Shown here: piece after piece, positions 8,509 through 17,700 of the stretch
Layout: each line of letters begins with the position of its first letter
Numbering within the stretch: position 1 is the first letter of the stretch
NCBI RefSeq assembly: GCF_029761915.1
Contig: NZ_CP121695.1
Coordinates: 5,795,501 to 5,859,500, forward strand
Direction of reading: 5' to 3'
Source of the DNA: Bradyrhizobium sp. CB1650
GTDB taxonomy: Bacteria; Pseudomonadota; Alphaproteobacteria; Rhizobiales; Xanthobacteraceae
DNA length: 64,000 bases
Position numbers and translations under genes: made by a program
Notes under the pieces: model-generated
The model's database searches: none
Told to the model about the DNA's origin: nothing
Seen by the model: the letters and a program-made list of their open reading frames with translations, nothing else

Positions 8509-9554
8509 GAGCGCGCCTCCGGCGCTGCCTCCGGGCACGCGTGCAGAATTGTTGCAAACGCGCGTCCGATCTCGTCGGCGCGGCGGTAGAACTCGTTTGC
8601 GTCGCGCGATTCATCCAGGTCACAGACGATCACCGCCAACTGCGCCGCGGCATCACCGGACGGCGGCACCCGAACGACATGACGCTCGAGCCGCGGCTCC
8701 AGATCGCTTGCGCTGGGGCGGAGTTCGCGGCTCTCGTCTTCAATGATCATGGCCTCGACCGCGAGGACGGAAAGCGACTGCATCGAACCTGTGGGGCGGA
8801 TGTTGTCATCCGCGATGGCCCACACCGGCACGTAACCGCCACGATCCCTCAGATAGACCGCCATGGTCGAGGCGCCAGTGGCGACGCGGAACAGCTCGCC
8901 ACAGCTCTGCGCGGCGGACCGCCGATTACTGAGATCGATCAGCGCGAGACTTCGCGAGAACGCCGCTGCGCTGCCGGTTTCGAGTGCAAGCCGGCGTTCA
9001 AGCGCGTAGATCTCGATTGCTGCACGCTCGATGCCGCCACTAAGGTCGTTGGCGCGCCGACGCATGACCGCAAGCTGGTCGGCCAGCTCCTGGAATTGGT
9101 GAATATGCAGGTTACGCAGGCCACCGAGGACCAGGGCCGTCGCCAGCCAGGTTGCAGGCTGGACCGCGACCATCCGGGCATATGCGTAATAGTCCTGGAC
9201 CGCAGAAGGCGGCGACAATTGAGCAAGGTATATCGCCGACGCCGCAATGCTCGCGATCAGGCCGCCGTTGACCCCGTATTGGCAAGACGCCAGAAGGACC
9301 GGAAGCCAGTAAGGATGCGGCAGCCCGAGAACGTCGACCGTGCCGAACAGCCAGTGCTGCAAGGCAGTGATGACGCCGAGCATCACGAATGTTTCCAGGA
9401 GCAGCCTCCGCCACTCCGCGAGCGAAAGAATTTCGAGCAACGGCAGCTCCCGGTGCGGCACGCCGCCGTCGCCGGTCTTCACACTTCGATCCTCCGCGCG
9501 GTTCCTCACAGAGGCCGGAACCGCCAGATCACTCTTGATCGAAGTGCTCGACAT
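8505..9554 (-). CDS. pelD: PelD-like membrane protein with GAF domain but no GGDEF domain
   Basis: 349 residues from the ATG at 9554 (GGTGAG about 9 nt upstream); an open frame continues to 9599. Several transmembrane helices (about residues 50-150) are followed by a short helical linker and a GAF domain. The linker and domain run from ALERRLALETGSAAAFSRSL through YLRDRGGYVPVWAIADDN to the C-terminus. Pseudomonas PelD has about 455 residues and ends in a degenerate GGDEF domain whose inhibitory-type site binds c-di-GMP. Here the protein stops at the end of the GAF domain and pelE begins at once. The usual c-di-GMP receptor part is therefore missing. Role: scaffold of the PelDEFG complex, probably activated differently. 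Confidence 0.88.
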   Translation of the reverse strand: MSSTSIKSDLAVPASVRNRAEDRSVKTGDGGVPHRELPLLEILSLAEWRRLLLETFVMLGVITALQHWLFGTVDVLGLPHPYWLPVLLASCQYGVNGGLIASIAASAIYLAQLSPPSAVQDYYAYARMVAVQPATWLATALVLGGLRNLHIHQFQELADQLAVMRRRANDLSGGIERAAIEIYALERRLALETGSAAAFSRSLALIDLSNRRSAAQSCGELFRVATGASTMAVYLRDRGGYVPVWAIADDNIRPTGSMQSLSVLAVEAMIIEDESRELRPSASDLEPRLERHVVRVPPSGDAAAQLAVIVCDLDESRDANEFYRRADEIGRAFATILHACPEAAPEARS

Positions 9555-9706
9555 GACCGGATACTCACCAGAGAGCGCTAGCGGCCTGACGATGCACACA
9601 CTTTTTCAGGCCACAGGCGATCATCGCGCAAAGCACGCATCGGACGGCACGTGCGAGCGCCGGATGATTGGTGTAACGGCTGATTTTGGAGAACGCCAAC
9701 CAAGAA

Positions 9707-9724
9707 CTCTGACCTGTATCAGAT
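9707..9724 (-). promoter_or_regulatory. Shared palindrome upstream of pelD
   Basis: The plus strand reads CTCTGACCTGTATCAGAT, 152 bp upstream of the pelD ATG and in the 220-bp gap behind the hydrolase gene. It is nearly identical to the copy at 2084-2099 and shares its inner TCTGA/ATCAGA arms with 12615-12632. This implies that pelDEFG has its own promoter in addition to read-through. Confidence 0.55.
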
Positions 9725-9774
9725 CGCCGTCGGCCCTGTCGGTGGTCGGTATTTCTCGCGCGACTGCCCGGAAA

Positions 9775-10686
9775 TCAGCGACTCTCGGGTACGATCAGGT
9801 CCAGCGATCGCGTCGCGACGTAGGGATGATGACCAAGTTCGCGTTCTCGACGATAGATTTCCGCGATCGTGCTGGCGTCATCTGGATTCCAGTAGTCGAG
9901 GCTCAAAATCGGCAATGGCGGAATTCTGCGCGTCGCGGGCTGGAGCAGTTCCAGTTGCAGGTCGAGCTGATGACGATCGATCCATGCAAAGCCTTCGCCG
10001 CGCGGCCCGGGTGAAGTCATCAGGCTCTCGGCAATCACGGCGTCGATCTGCCCAACGAGATCCGGCAACAAGGCATAGCCCCTGTTCATGATCAGCATCA
10101 TGTCCGGCCAGCGGGCGCGGATCGACACCACCAGCTCGATGGCGGCGGCACGCATGCCGCTGTAGCGGTTCTGATCCAGCTTTTCGAGATAAGGCGGCGT
10201 GTCGAGAGCATCGAACATGAGGCCGGTGAAGCCTTGCGCCGCGAGCGCCGGGACCCTGACGTCCAGGATGAGCGACCGCCATGTCGGATGCCTGATGTCG
10301 ACCCGGTGGGTCCCGGGCCAGTCCGGGTTCTCCGGAAGCAATGCCGCGGGGTCGAGCCGTGCGACGAGCGGGTCCGACATCCTGATTTCGGCGAGGCTGA
10401 GATACCCGCAGACCTTTCCGCCGCCGTCGGCGACCCGACCGATCGAGCCCTGAAAATCAGGGTCCAGCACCACAATGTCGTAGGTTGCCAGGACAGCCTC
10501 CTCGGCCGTCACTCCGTAGAATGCCAGCCAATGGATGGTCTTCCGCGCGTCCGTATTCACCTCGACCGAGCCGGCTGCTCCAGTCCCCGCAGACAGGAAG
10601 GCTGCACCCGCGGCCAGAAATCGTCGGCGTGTCGGCCGCCCCAAGCCGGCGGCGAGCCGGTCGATCAAGGATCGTGCCTCGATCAT
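9775..10686 (-). CDS. PelA-type endo-acting glycoside hydrolase (GH166/GH114-like), Tat-exported
   Basis: 303 residues. The N-terminus carries a twin-arginine signal (TRRRFLAAGAAF, residues 19-30). The rest is a TIM-barrel hydrolase like the N-terminal domain of PelA. HWLAFYG begins strand 1, GFTGLMFDALD supplies D159 and D162, and DAVIAESLMT supplies E220. E220 corresponds in position to the catalytic Glu of Pseudomonas PelA (about residue 218). The family hydrolyses α-1,4-galactosaminogalactan-type polymers in the periplasm. In Pseudomonas this domain is fused to a deacetylase; here it stands alone. The start codon overlaps the reductase stop (ATGA), so translation is coupled. Tat export rather than Sec implies periplasmic delivery after folding. 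Confidence 0.88.
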   Translation of the reverse strand: MIEARSLIDRLAAGLGRPTRRRFLAAGAAFLSAGTGAAGSVEVNTDARKTIHWLAFYGVTAEEAVLATYDIVVLDPDFQGSIGRVADGGGKVCGYLSLAEIRMSDPLVARLDPAALLPENPDWPGTHRVDIRHPTWRSLILDVRVPALAAQGFTGLMFDALDTPPYLEKLDQNRYSGMRAAAIELVVSIRARWPDMMLIMNRGYALLPDLVGQIDAVIAESLMTSPGPRGEGFAWIDRHQLDLQLELLQPATRRIPPLPILSLDYWNPDDASTIAEIYRRERELGHHPYVATRSLDLIVPESR

Positions 10687-11606
10687 GACACCCGCATTGC
10701 GCGTTGTTCCATTGCGCGAGATATCCGCGCGATCACGCCTTGGAAGTTGGTCGGCGGAGGCGGACAGCCGAGCCTTTCAAGCAGATCGGTACTGCCGATG
10801 ATGGTGCGCGGCTCGTTGCCTCGCACCCGCGACCAATCCACCTCGATGTCCACCTTTCGCCCTGAGAAATCGATCAGCATTTCGACCAGATCGCGCAGAA
10901 GCGGCGCCTGGCCGCTGCAGATGTTCACAACGCCGCGAGCATCGCGCTTGTCCGCGAGCTGGCACAGCAGCGTGGCAATGTGCTCGACGTCGATCATGTC
11001 GCGCCGCACGTCGATGTTGCCGACGTGCAGCGTGCCGCAATGGCCCGGCATGGACGCAATCTGGTTGGCAAAATCCCCGATCGCCAGGTGCGTCGGCATG
11101 TCGGGCCCCAGCGCGTTGAAGATGCGCGCCACCAGCACGGGTGTGCCGGTCGCATCGCCGTAGGCAAGCGCCGCGCGGGTCTGAGCCTGCTTGCTGACGC
11201 CATAGGGAGAAAGCGGCGCGCAAGTCGCCGTTTCCGGGACGGGTTCGCCGTCTCGGATCGCGCTGCCGTACTCGGCGGCACTGCCGGCCAGGATCAATCG
11301 CGGCCGCAGACCGGTCCGCTTGAGCGCTCGAAACAGGGCCCGGACCAGATCGGCATTGGTGTGCGTGAGCTCGGCCGGCGTTCCGCGCGCCTGCCCTGCG
11401 AGATGAAAGATGCAGTCGGGCTCCGCATCCTCGAGAGCCCAGTCGAGAGCTGGCGAATCCCAGGATGCATCGTCGAGGACAACATGCGCCACGTCGGCCG
11501 CCGGCCGGCGACCGATCGTTGTGACGGCCACGCCGCGCTGGCGAAGCGCGCCGACAAGATGCCGTCCGATGAAGCCCTGACCGCCCGTGACGACGGCGCT
11601 ACGCAT
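10683..11606 (-). CDS. NAD(P)-dependent nucleotide-sugar reductase/epimerase (RMD-like SDR)
   Basis: 307 residues from the ATG at 11606, which overlaps the end of the nucleotidyltransferase gene by 8 bp; the open frame upstream runs through that gene and is rejected. The cofactor motif is GGQGFIG, an active-site-like Ser-Ala-Ala-Glu-Tyr lies in AGSAAEYG, and the catalytic Tyr/Lys pair is in YGVSK. The sequence HLAGQ and the short length fit GDP-4-keto-6-deoxy-mannose reductase-type enzymes. Expected role: reduction of a 4-keto-6-deoxy nucleotide sugar, the step after a 4,6-dehydratase such as the one at 3596-4582. Whether the nucleotide is GDP or UDP cannot be told by eye. Confidence 0.8.
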   Translation of the reverse strand: MRSAVVTGGQGFIGRHLVGALRQRGVAVTTIGRRPAADVAHVVLDDASWDSPALDWALEDAEPDCIFHLAGQARGTPAELTHTNADLVRALFRALKRTGLRPRLILAGSAAEYGSAIRDGEPVPETATCAPLSPYGVSKQAQTRAALAYGDATGTPVLVARIFNALGPDMPTHLAIGDFANQIASMPGHCGTLHVGNIDVRRDMIDVEHIATLLCQLADKRDARGVVNICSGQAPLLRDLVEMLIDFSGRKVDIEVDWSRVRGNEPRTIIGSTDLLERLGCPPPPTNFQGVIARISRAMEQRAMRVS

Positions 11607-12396
11607 GACCCAAAAACGCCTCGCGATCTTCCTCAAACATCTTCTGCGCAAGTGCAAAGTCGTCGGGTCGCCCGATATCAAGCCAGACGCAATTGTCCTG
11701 ATAGCAGACGACGTTGCCATTGTTTCCGTTGATCTTCAGCAACAGATTTGGCATGTCGAGATAGTCGACATTGGACACGTGAGGCCGCACCGCCTCGCGC
11801 TGGAGAATGTAGACACCCATGCTGACGTGATATTTGCTGGTTGGCTTCTCGCGGTACGCGCACATCCGATTCCTGGCGTCAAATTCGATCAAGCCGAAGT
11901 CGATCTTGTTTTCGCGCTCGTAGACGCCGACCGATGCATCTGCATTTTCGGCGATATGGCGCAGCGCCATATTCCTGAGGTTCATCGTGGTCAGGAGATC
12001 TCCGTTCGTCACGAAGAACGTGTCGTCCAGGTGGGGCAGCATGTTGCCGAGGGCGCCTGCGGTACCCAGCGGCTTCTCCTCATCGCTGTAGTACAGCTTG
12101 AGTCCGAGGTCCGACCCGTCGCCGAAATAGACTTCGATCAGATGTCGAAGGTGATTGACGGCGATTATCACCTCGCGCACTCCGGCCGCTCTCATCCGCC
12201 TGAGAAGGAGCTCCAGGATCGGCATATCGCCAAGCGGCATCAGAGGCTTCGGAAACAGGGCCGAATATGGATGGAGACGTGTCCCCTTACCTCCCGCCAT
12301 GATGACCGCCTGGCGAACGATAGCCGGCGGCTGTTCGCAGATAGGATAGGCGTGGCTGATCGCAGATCGAGACCCAGGAAAGGAAAGCTCATTCAT
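11599..12396 (-). CDS. Sugar-1-phosphate nucleotidyltransferase
   Basis: 265 residues. The nucleotide-binding signature VIMAGGKGTRLHPYSALFPKP is followed by the base and sugar pocket segments (PLGTAGAL, FFVTNGD) and the metal-binding region near WLDIGRPDDF. It is a single-domain pyrophosphorylase without the C-terminal hexapeptide-repeat or isomerase extension of bifunctional enzymes. It makes an NDP-sugar from NTP and a sugar 1-phosphate, probably the precursor for the dehydratase and reductase of this locus. The gene opens a run whose members overlap (nucleotidyltransferase, reductase, hydrolase). The 364-bp region in front carries the best copy of the shared palindrome and no gene. Confidence 0.87.
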   Translation of the reverse strand: MNELSFPGSRSAISHAYPICEQPPAIVRQAVIMAGGKGTRLHPYSALFPKPLMPLGDMPILELLLRRMRAAGVREVIIAVNHLRHLIEVYFGDGSDLGLKLYYSDEEKPLGTAGALGNMLPHLDDTFFVTNGDLLTTMNLRNMALRHIAENADASVGVYERENKIDFGLIEFDARNRMCAYREKPTSKYHVSMGVYILQREAVRPHVSNVDYLDMPNLLLKINGNNGNVVCYQDNCVWLDIGRPDDFALAQKMFEEDREAFLGHA

Positions 12397-12614
12397 TCGC
12401 CGTCTCCATAATTGCGGTGACGGTCACCCTCACCTTCGCGATTGGGGCGGGTGCCGCCGCATGCTGATGACGCATAACTTCGAAATAAGGTACGCCGCTG
12501 GAGCTTCGCTCTCGTCACATCCAGCAGCGCTCGGAATCCAGAAATATCTTTTCGATGGCCACCATTAATGTCACGGACTGTAACTTATCGAATGCACCGA
12601 CAGCCAACGCCAAT

Positions 12615-12632
12615 ATCTGATTTGCATCAGAT
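12615..12632 (-). promoter_or_regulatory. Perfect 7-4-7 palindrome upstream of the nucleotidyltransferase
   Basis: ATCTGAT-TTGC-ATCAGAT, a perfect inverted repeat 218 bp upstream of the ATG at 12396. It sits inside a 364-bp non-coding gap (12397-12760) in which I find no gene. It is the cleanest member of the set at 2084 and 9707. Size and symmetry suit a dimeric helix-turn-helix regulator. Confidence 0.6.
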
Positions 12633-12760
12633 GGGCCTTGAGGGCCCGCTTCCCGTTGCCCGCATCGCCCTGCTCGCTGCGACAATTGTCGTCAACCACC
12701 AGGCGAAGAGGACAGAGAGCCACACCGTCCAGTCACGACGCCGTCGTGCTGTCTGCGAGA

Positions 12761-14671
12761 CTATTGCTCCGGCGCGCGGACGGGTTCGACGCAGTTCATC
12801 TTGATCTCGACCGCATCGGTCGCGCTGGCAGGAACGACGAACTTCAAATTTCCGGCATTATCGGCATCCGCAGTCTGCTGCCAGATGTCCTCGCCTGCCC
12901 GACTGGCCTTGATCGCGTAGTGTCCAGGCACGGCGCCCGACCAGAGGAACGAGCCGTTACCGTAACCGCGCGCCTCGAAACGCGCCGCACATGAGCCTTT
13001 CACGAGGCGACTGATGAACCATCGACTTTCGACCAGAGCCAAGCTCCGAGCGCTCGTGCCGGAGGGGCGCAGGACGACAATGGCCTGCTCGATTGCCCGG
13101 TCCAGCGCCACATAAAGCGTGCCACCAACCCGCTTTTGTCCTACGACCCCGACGCTGAGGTCGAGGTCCACTTCGCGGTCATCGGCGGCGTCGAACCGGA
13201 TCGTCTGCAGCGCGCCGCGATTGCTAATCCGCCAGGCCGCGCTGCCTACGCGATCTATGCGCGTACGAAAGAACCCGTCGACTATGGCCGCATAGCCGTC
13301 CACCGACACGGGGCTGAGGGCGCCGGAATTGGCCTCACGCAGCAGATCCTTCACCGAGCGCAGCAGGGCCGGATATTCGCCCGCATAGGCATGATAGCTC
13401 ACGGTGAACGGCTTGAGGCGACGTGGTGCTTCGGTGTTGAGGAGGGTTTCCTTCAGCGCAACAAACCCATTTTGACCGATCGGCCCCTCCTTGATGTAGT
13501 AGCTGTCATCACTGATCGGCATATTGATGAGCTCATCGGGACCCGCAGCGCTCAAAGGCGCAAGGTTTGAAATCGATGGATACTCCGCGTCGAACCGGGA
13601 GAGCGTCGCGCGCAGTCGGCGTTGCGGCAGAACGACGTGGCTGGAGGCCAGCAGGCGTTCCCGCAGGATTTGTGCCTGCCTGGCGCTCCTGCCGAAATTC
13701 GTGGCTGCCTCCTCGCGAAGCTCGACGGTCGTCGAGAAGCCGTCGAACGGCTCGATCAGGTCACGCAGGACGACATCGCCAGCCGTCAGAGAGTTGTCCC
13801 GGGCGTCTTCGATCTTGCTCGATCGAGTCCAGCCTTCGTTGTCGAGCACACCAAGGAACAGCCGATTGCCCGATGCGGTTGTCACGTCCGGCACCGGCTG
13901 CTCGTTTGCATCGAACGCCGCGCCAAAGAAGGCGAACGGATTGAGCAGCCACCTGCCCTGGAACAACGGGGGTCGTTGATGACAGAACTCGTAGCCGAAC
14001 GCGGCATAGCCGCCTCGCGCACCGAGCGCCACCAGAACCGCCGACCGGCGTCCGTCAGAGGGCGGCGTTTCGAGCATCAGTCCGACGTGCGTACCGGGCC
14101 CGTTCGCCGCAATGACCGGATAGTCAGGGATGACCGGGTCGAGGCTGCACTCGAACTCGATCAGGCCTGCATCCTTGTAGGCAATGCGCGTTCCCAGCGT
14201 CGGCGCGACGTAGTCGCCGGTGTGACGGATACCGAGTACGCTGAGCAGCCGGTTCACCGCCAGAAGGTTGGCCGAATCGGGCGCAACGCCGATGTCGCCC
14301 AGGATGACGTAGCGCAGGTTCCGGCGCGAGACCTGGTTCGCCCAAGCGAGATAGGCATCGCTGTTCGCAACCGGTCCGGCGAACCAGGTGATCACGCCGC
14401 GGTAGCGCTCCATCTCGGCCGGACTTGGCAATCCGCTGACAATGTCTCGAAATTTGACGATGAAGCCCAGATGATTGAGCGGCAGTTCGGCAAAGCGATG
14501 AATCCGCGAAAGCTCGGCACTGCCCTCCTGCGCACCATCATAAAGCGCGAGGATTTCGCGCTTGACGGGCGTCGGCTCCTGCGTTGCGGCGGCGAGCGCG
14601 CCACAATTGGCAACAACGGCTAAAAGACCGGCTGCGAGCAGGCTTAGGCGAAGGCGTGCTGAGATGGCCAT
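12761..14671 (-). CDS. PelA C-terminal-like protein with degenerate deacetylase domain
   Basis: 636 residues from the ATG at 14671, chosen because a signal peptide (residues 1-28) then begins directly; the frame is open to 14701. The order of parts follows PelA after its hydrolase domain: a reductase/flavodoxin-like domain (ILALYDG...ITWFAG), a deacetylase-like domain, then a C-terminal β-rich domain. VSYHAYAGEYPALLRSVKDLL corresponds to the YYHFYSG...AL segment of PelA. In the deacetylase domain, the HxDGDG motif that supplies base and metal ligand reads GVLDNEGW (D277, E279). The HxxxH metal pair reads around YPSISNLAPL (about 362-372), with no histidines. It therefore looks catalytically dead for deacetylation and may be a binding or scaffold protein. 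The alignment is by eye. Confidence 0.72.
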   Translation of the reverse strand: MAISARLRLSLLAAGLLAVVANCGALAAATQEPTPVKREILALYDGAQEGSAELSRIHRFAELPLNHLGFIVKFRDIVSGLPSPAEMERYRGVITWFAGPVANSDAYLAWANQVSRRNLRYVILGDIGVAPDSANLLAVNRLLSVLGIRHTGDYVAPTLGTRIAYKDAGLIEFECSLDPVIPDYPVIAANGPGTHVGLMLETPPSDGRRSAVLVALGARGGYAAFGYEFCHQRPPLFQGRWLLNPFAFFGAAFDANEQPVPDVTTASGNRLFLGVLDNEGWTRSSKIEDARDNSLTAGDVVLRDLIEPFDGFSTTVELREEAATNFGRSARQAQILRERLLASSHVVLPQRRLRATLSRFDAEYPSISNLAPLSAAGPDELINMPISDDSYYIKEGPIGQNGFVALKETLLNTEAPRRLKPFTVSYHAYAGEYPALLRSVKDLLREANSGALSPVSVDGYAAIVDGFFRTRIDRVGSAAWRISNRGALQTIRFDAADDREVDLDLSVGVVGQKRVGGTLYVALDRAIEQAIVVLRPSGTSARSLALVESRWFISRLVKGSCAARFEARGYGNGSFLWSGAVPGHYAIKASRAGEDIWQQTADADNAGNLKFVVPASATDAVEIKMNCVEPVRAPEQ

Positions 14672-14781
14672 AGCTCGCTTCCATAACGTCCTGTCCCCCA
14701 TCGCAATATGGGCATATTCTGGTGAGCAGGCAACGCGTTCTCTCCCTCCTTGTGCACCACTCCCTTCCTCCGGGTCTGTCG

Positions 14782-17700
14782 TCAGACCAGATGGAAGTCG
14801 ACCGAGACGCCTGCCTTGAGCGTTGCAAGCGACACATTGTTGAGCGTGATCGAGTCGGTCGGATCGATCGTAATCACGACGTTGGTGCCCTGCTGGGCCA
14901 CCGTGACGAGCCCGCCTGCGGCGTTTTGGGCGGTGCCGTTGACGAGGGCGGTCGCGGTGGTGCCGGACATGAACATCGACAACGAGAGCTCAAGCACGTC
15001 GTGGCTGGTGTTGGTACCGTTCGCGAGGAAGTCGGTGATCACGTCCTTGCCGAAGCCTGCGACGTATACGCCGCCGCTGGTGGTGGTCGGATTGACCGGC
15101 GCGAAAGCGAAGGTGTCGCTGCCGTTGCCGCCGGTCAGCAGATCGTTGCCGGCGCCGCCGATCAGCCTGTCATTCCCCCCTCCGCCCGAGAGCGTGTCGT
15201 TGCCGGCGCCACCGGTGATGGTGTTCGCCAAACCGTTGCCGTTGCCGACGAAGTTGCCAGAGCCGGTGTAGGTCAGGTTCTGGACGTTCGCGGGCAGGGA
15301 ATAGCTGGCCAGCAAGGTCATAACGGTCGAACCTGTCGCACCGGCTGTCTCAGTTACAATGGTCTGGGCATTGGTCACGGTGAACGTGTCGGCGCCGCCC
15401 CCTCCTCTAAGCGTGACGTTGGCAAACCCGCCGTCGCCGAGTGTATCTGCGCCCACTCCTCCGGTGATCGTTTCCCCTGCGGCAGTAGCCGTCGAGCTGA
15501 AGCTTCCCGATCCGGTGTAGACCAACCGCTCGACATTGGCCGACAGTTGCAGGGTCGACAGCGTCGTCTGCACGGTGTCGGTACCCTCGTTGGGATTCTC
15601 CTGGATCACGGTCGCCGCATTGGTGACGACGAAGGTGTCGTTACCGGCACCGCCGATCAGTGTGATGCCAGACTGATCGTTGTCTTTCAGGATATCGGCG
15701 CCGGCGCCGCCGTTCAGGGTCTGATTGGCAGCTCCAGCCGTCAGGGTATCGGCCCCTCCCAGACCATTGATGATCGCGCCCGGCGTCGTGCTGGTCAGAT
15801 TGTCACTCGATCCCGTTCCGTTGACGAGCACTGCCGCGGCAAGCTGCGCGGCGGTCACGAGACCGTCACTGAACTGAAATAGTTCGACATTGGAAAACGT
15901 CGCCGTGCCGTTCGGGCTGCCTGATCTCGTGTCCACGAGCGTGATGCTGCCGTCCGGATTCGTGGTTTTGGTATATTGGCCAAGTTGGCCGCTGAAGATG
16001 GCCGTGTCGGTTCCGTCGCCGCCATTGATCGTGCTGATCCCGTCAAAGCCGCGGAAGGTGTTATCCGACACGTTGCCGGTCACGGTGGTGCCGGTGTTGC
16101 CCGTGTACACGAAGTTCTCGACGTAATCTGGCATCACGAAGGAGGCGAGATTCGTCTGGATCGTGTCGGTGCCACCCGTCGGCTGCTCTGTGATGACGTC
16201 GTTTGCCCTGGTAACGACATAGGTATCGTTGCCGGCCCCGCCGATCATGGTATCGATGATGCTTGCGGGTGCCGTCCTGCCGGCATCGCGAAGCGTATCG
16301 TTGCCGTCACCGCCGTCGAGGGTGGTGTTGCCGCCGATGCCAGCCGTAAGCGTGTCATCGCCGCCGAGGCCGAGGATCGTCTGGCCCACATTCGCCGTCG
16401 AGGTGCCGGTCAGAGTGTCATTGCCGGCGGTCCCGATGATGAAGCTGCCGTCCACCCCCTGGATATTGATCGTCAGCATTGCGGAGGATTGACTGCCATC
16501 CGCGTCCTTCACGGTGTAGTTCAGCGTGAAGGACAGATTACTTGCCGACGTCAACGCCTGCGTTGCCGCGCGGTTGCTGTCAAGCGCATAACTCCAGGTG
16601 CCGTCATTGTTCTGCACCAGCGTGCCGTAGGTGTTCAGCGCGGTGATCGCCGCCGCATCGTTCGCCCCCCAGGACACGAAGCTCAATGGCGCATCCGCCC
16701 CGGACGCGTCGTTGCTGAGCACGTTGCCCGTCAGCGGGCTGAGGCTCCCTTCCGTCACGGTGGACGGGCCATCATTGACCGCCTTCGGCGTGTCATCGAC
16801 CGCCCGGATCACCAGGTTGTCGCTGGCCGTCGCGGCGGTAGATCCGTGCACTGTCAGCAGGACGCTATCGTTGAACCCGGTGGCATCGACGGTATCGCTG
16901 CCGGTCGGAACCTTGGTGGCATTGTTGATCGGTCCCGACAGTGTGTAACTGAAGCTCACCGTGCCGCTGAGGCCGTCGCCGGTGTAACTGGTCAGCGTCA
17001 GAACGCCTTCGCCCGTATTCACGACTCCGTTGGTGGAGGCAAAGGCCTGGATCTGCGCCAGCGTGAACGTCGTCCCGCCGACCACGAGGTCCTTGATCCC
17101 GTCGCTTGCCGAGATCGTGAAGGTGCCGGTGGTGGTCGCGCTACCCGACCCCGAGCCGGTCGGGAGCCCAGCCTCGGACACCGTGGCGTCCGGGCCGGTC
17201 GCCTGCGCCGTCACCACCGTGGCGGCGGCGGTGGCGTCCGCACCCGTGATGGTGATCGTCAGCGTCGACGACGATTGATCGCCGTCGGCATCCGTCATCG
17301 TGTAGTTCAGCACCTCGGGGAGAACATCTTTCGATGTCAGCGCCTGCGTCGCCGCACGGCTGCTGTCCAGCGTGTACGACCAGGTGCCGTCATTGTTCTG
17401 AACCAGCGTACCGTAGGTGTTCAACGCGGCAATCGTGGTCGCATCGGCTGCGCTCCATGAGACGAAGCCCTTGGGCGCATCCGCACCGGAGAGGTCGTTG
17501 TTCAGCACGTTGCCCGACACCAGGCTGACGCCGTTCTCCACCACCCCGTACCCGCTGTCGGCGACCGCGGTCGGCACGTCGTCGAGCGCCCGGATCACCA
17601 GGTTGTCGCTGGCCGTCGCGACGCCGCCGGCGCCATGGATTGTCAGCAAGATGCTGTCGTTGAACCCGCTCGCATCGACAGTGTCGTTGCCGGTGGGCAC

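Noticed and set aside
8505-8600. RRAD near the PelD C-terminus as a c-di-GMP I-site (RxxD)
   Set aside because: It lies in the terminal helix of the GAF domain, not in a GGDEF domain, and the partner residues of the I-site are absent.
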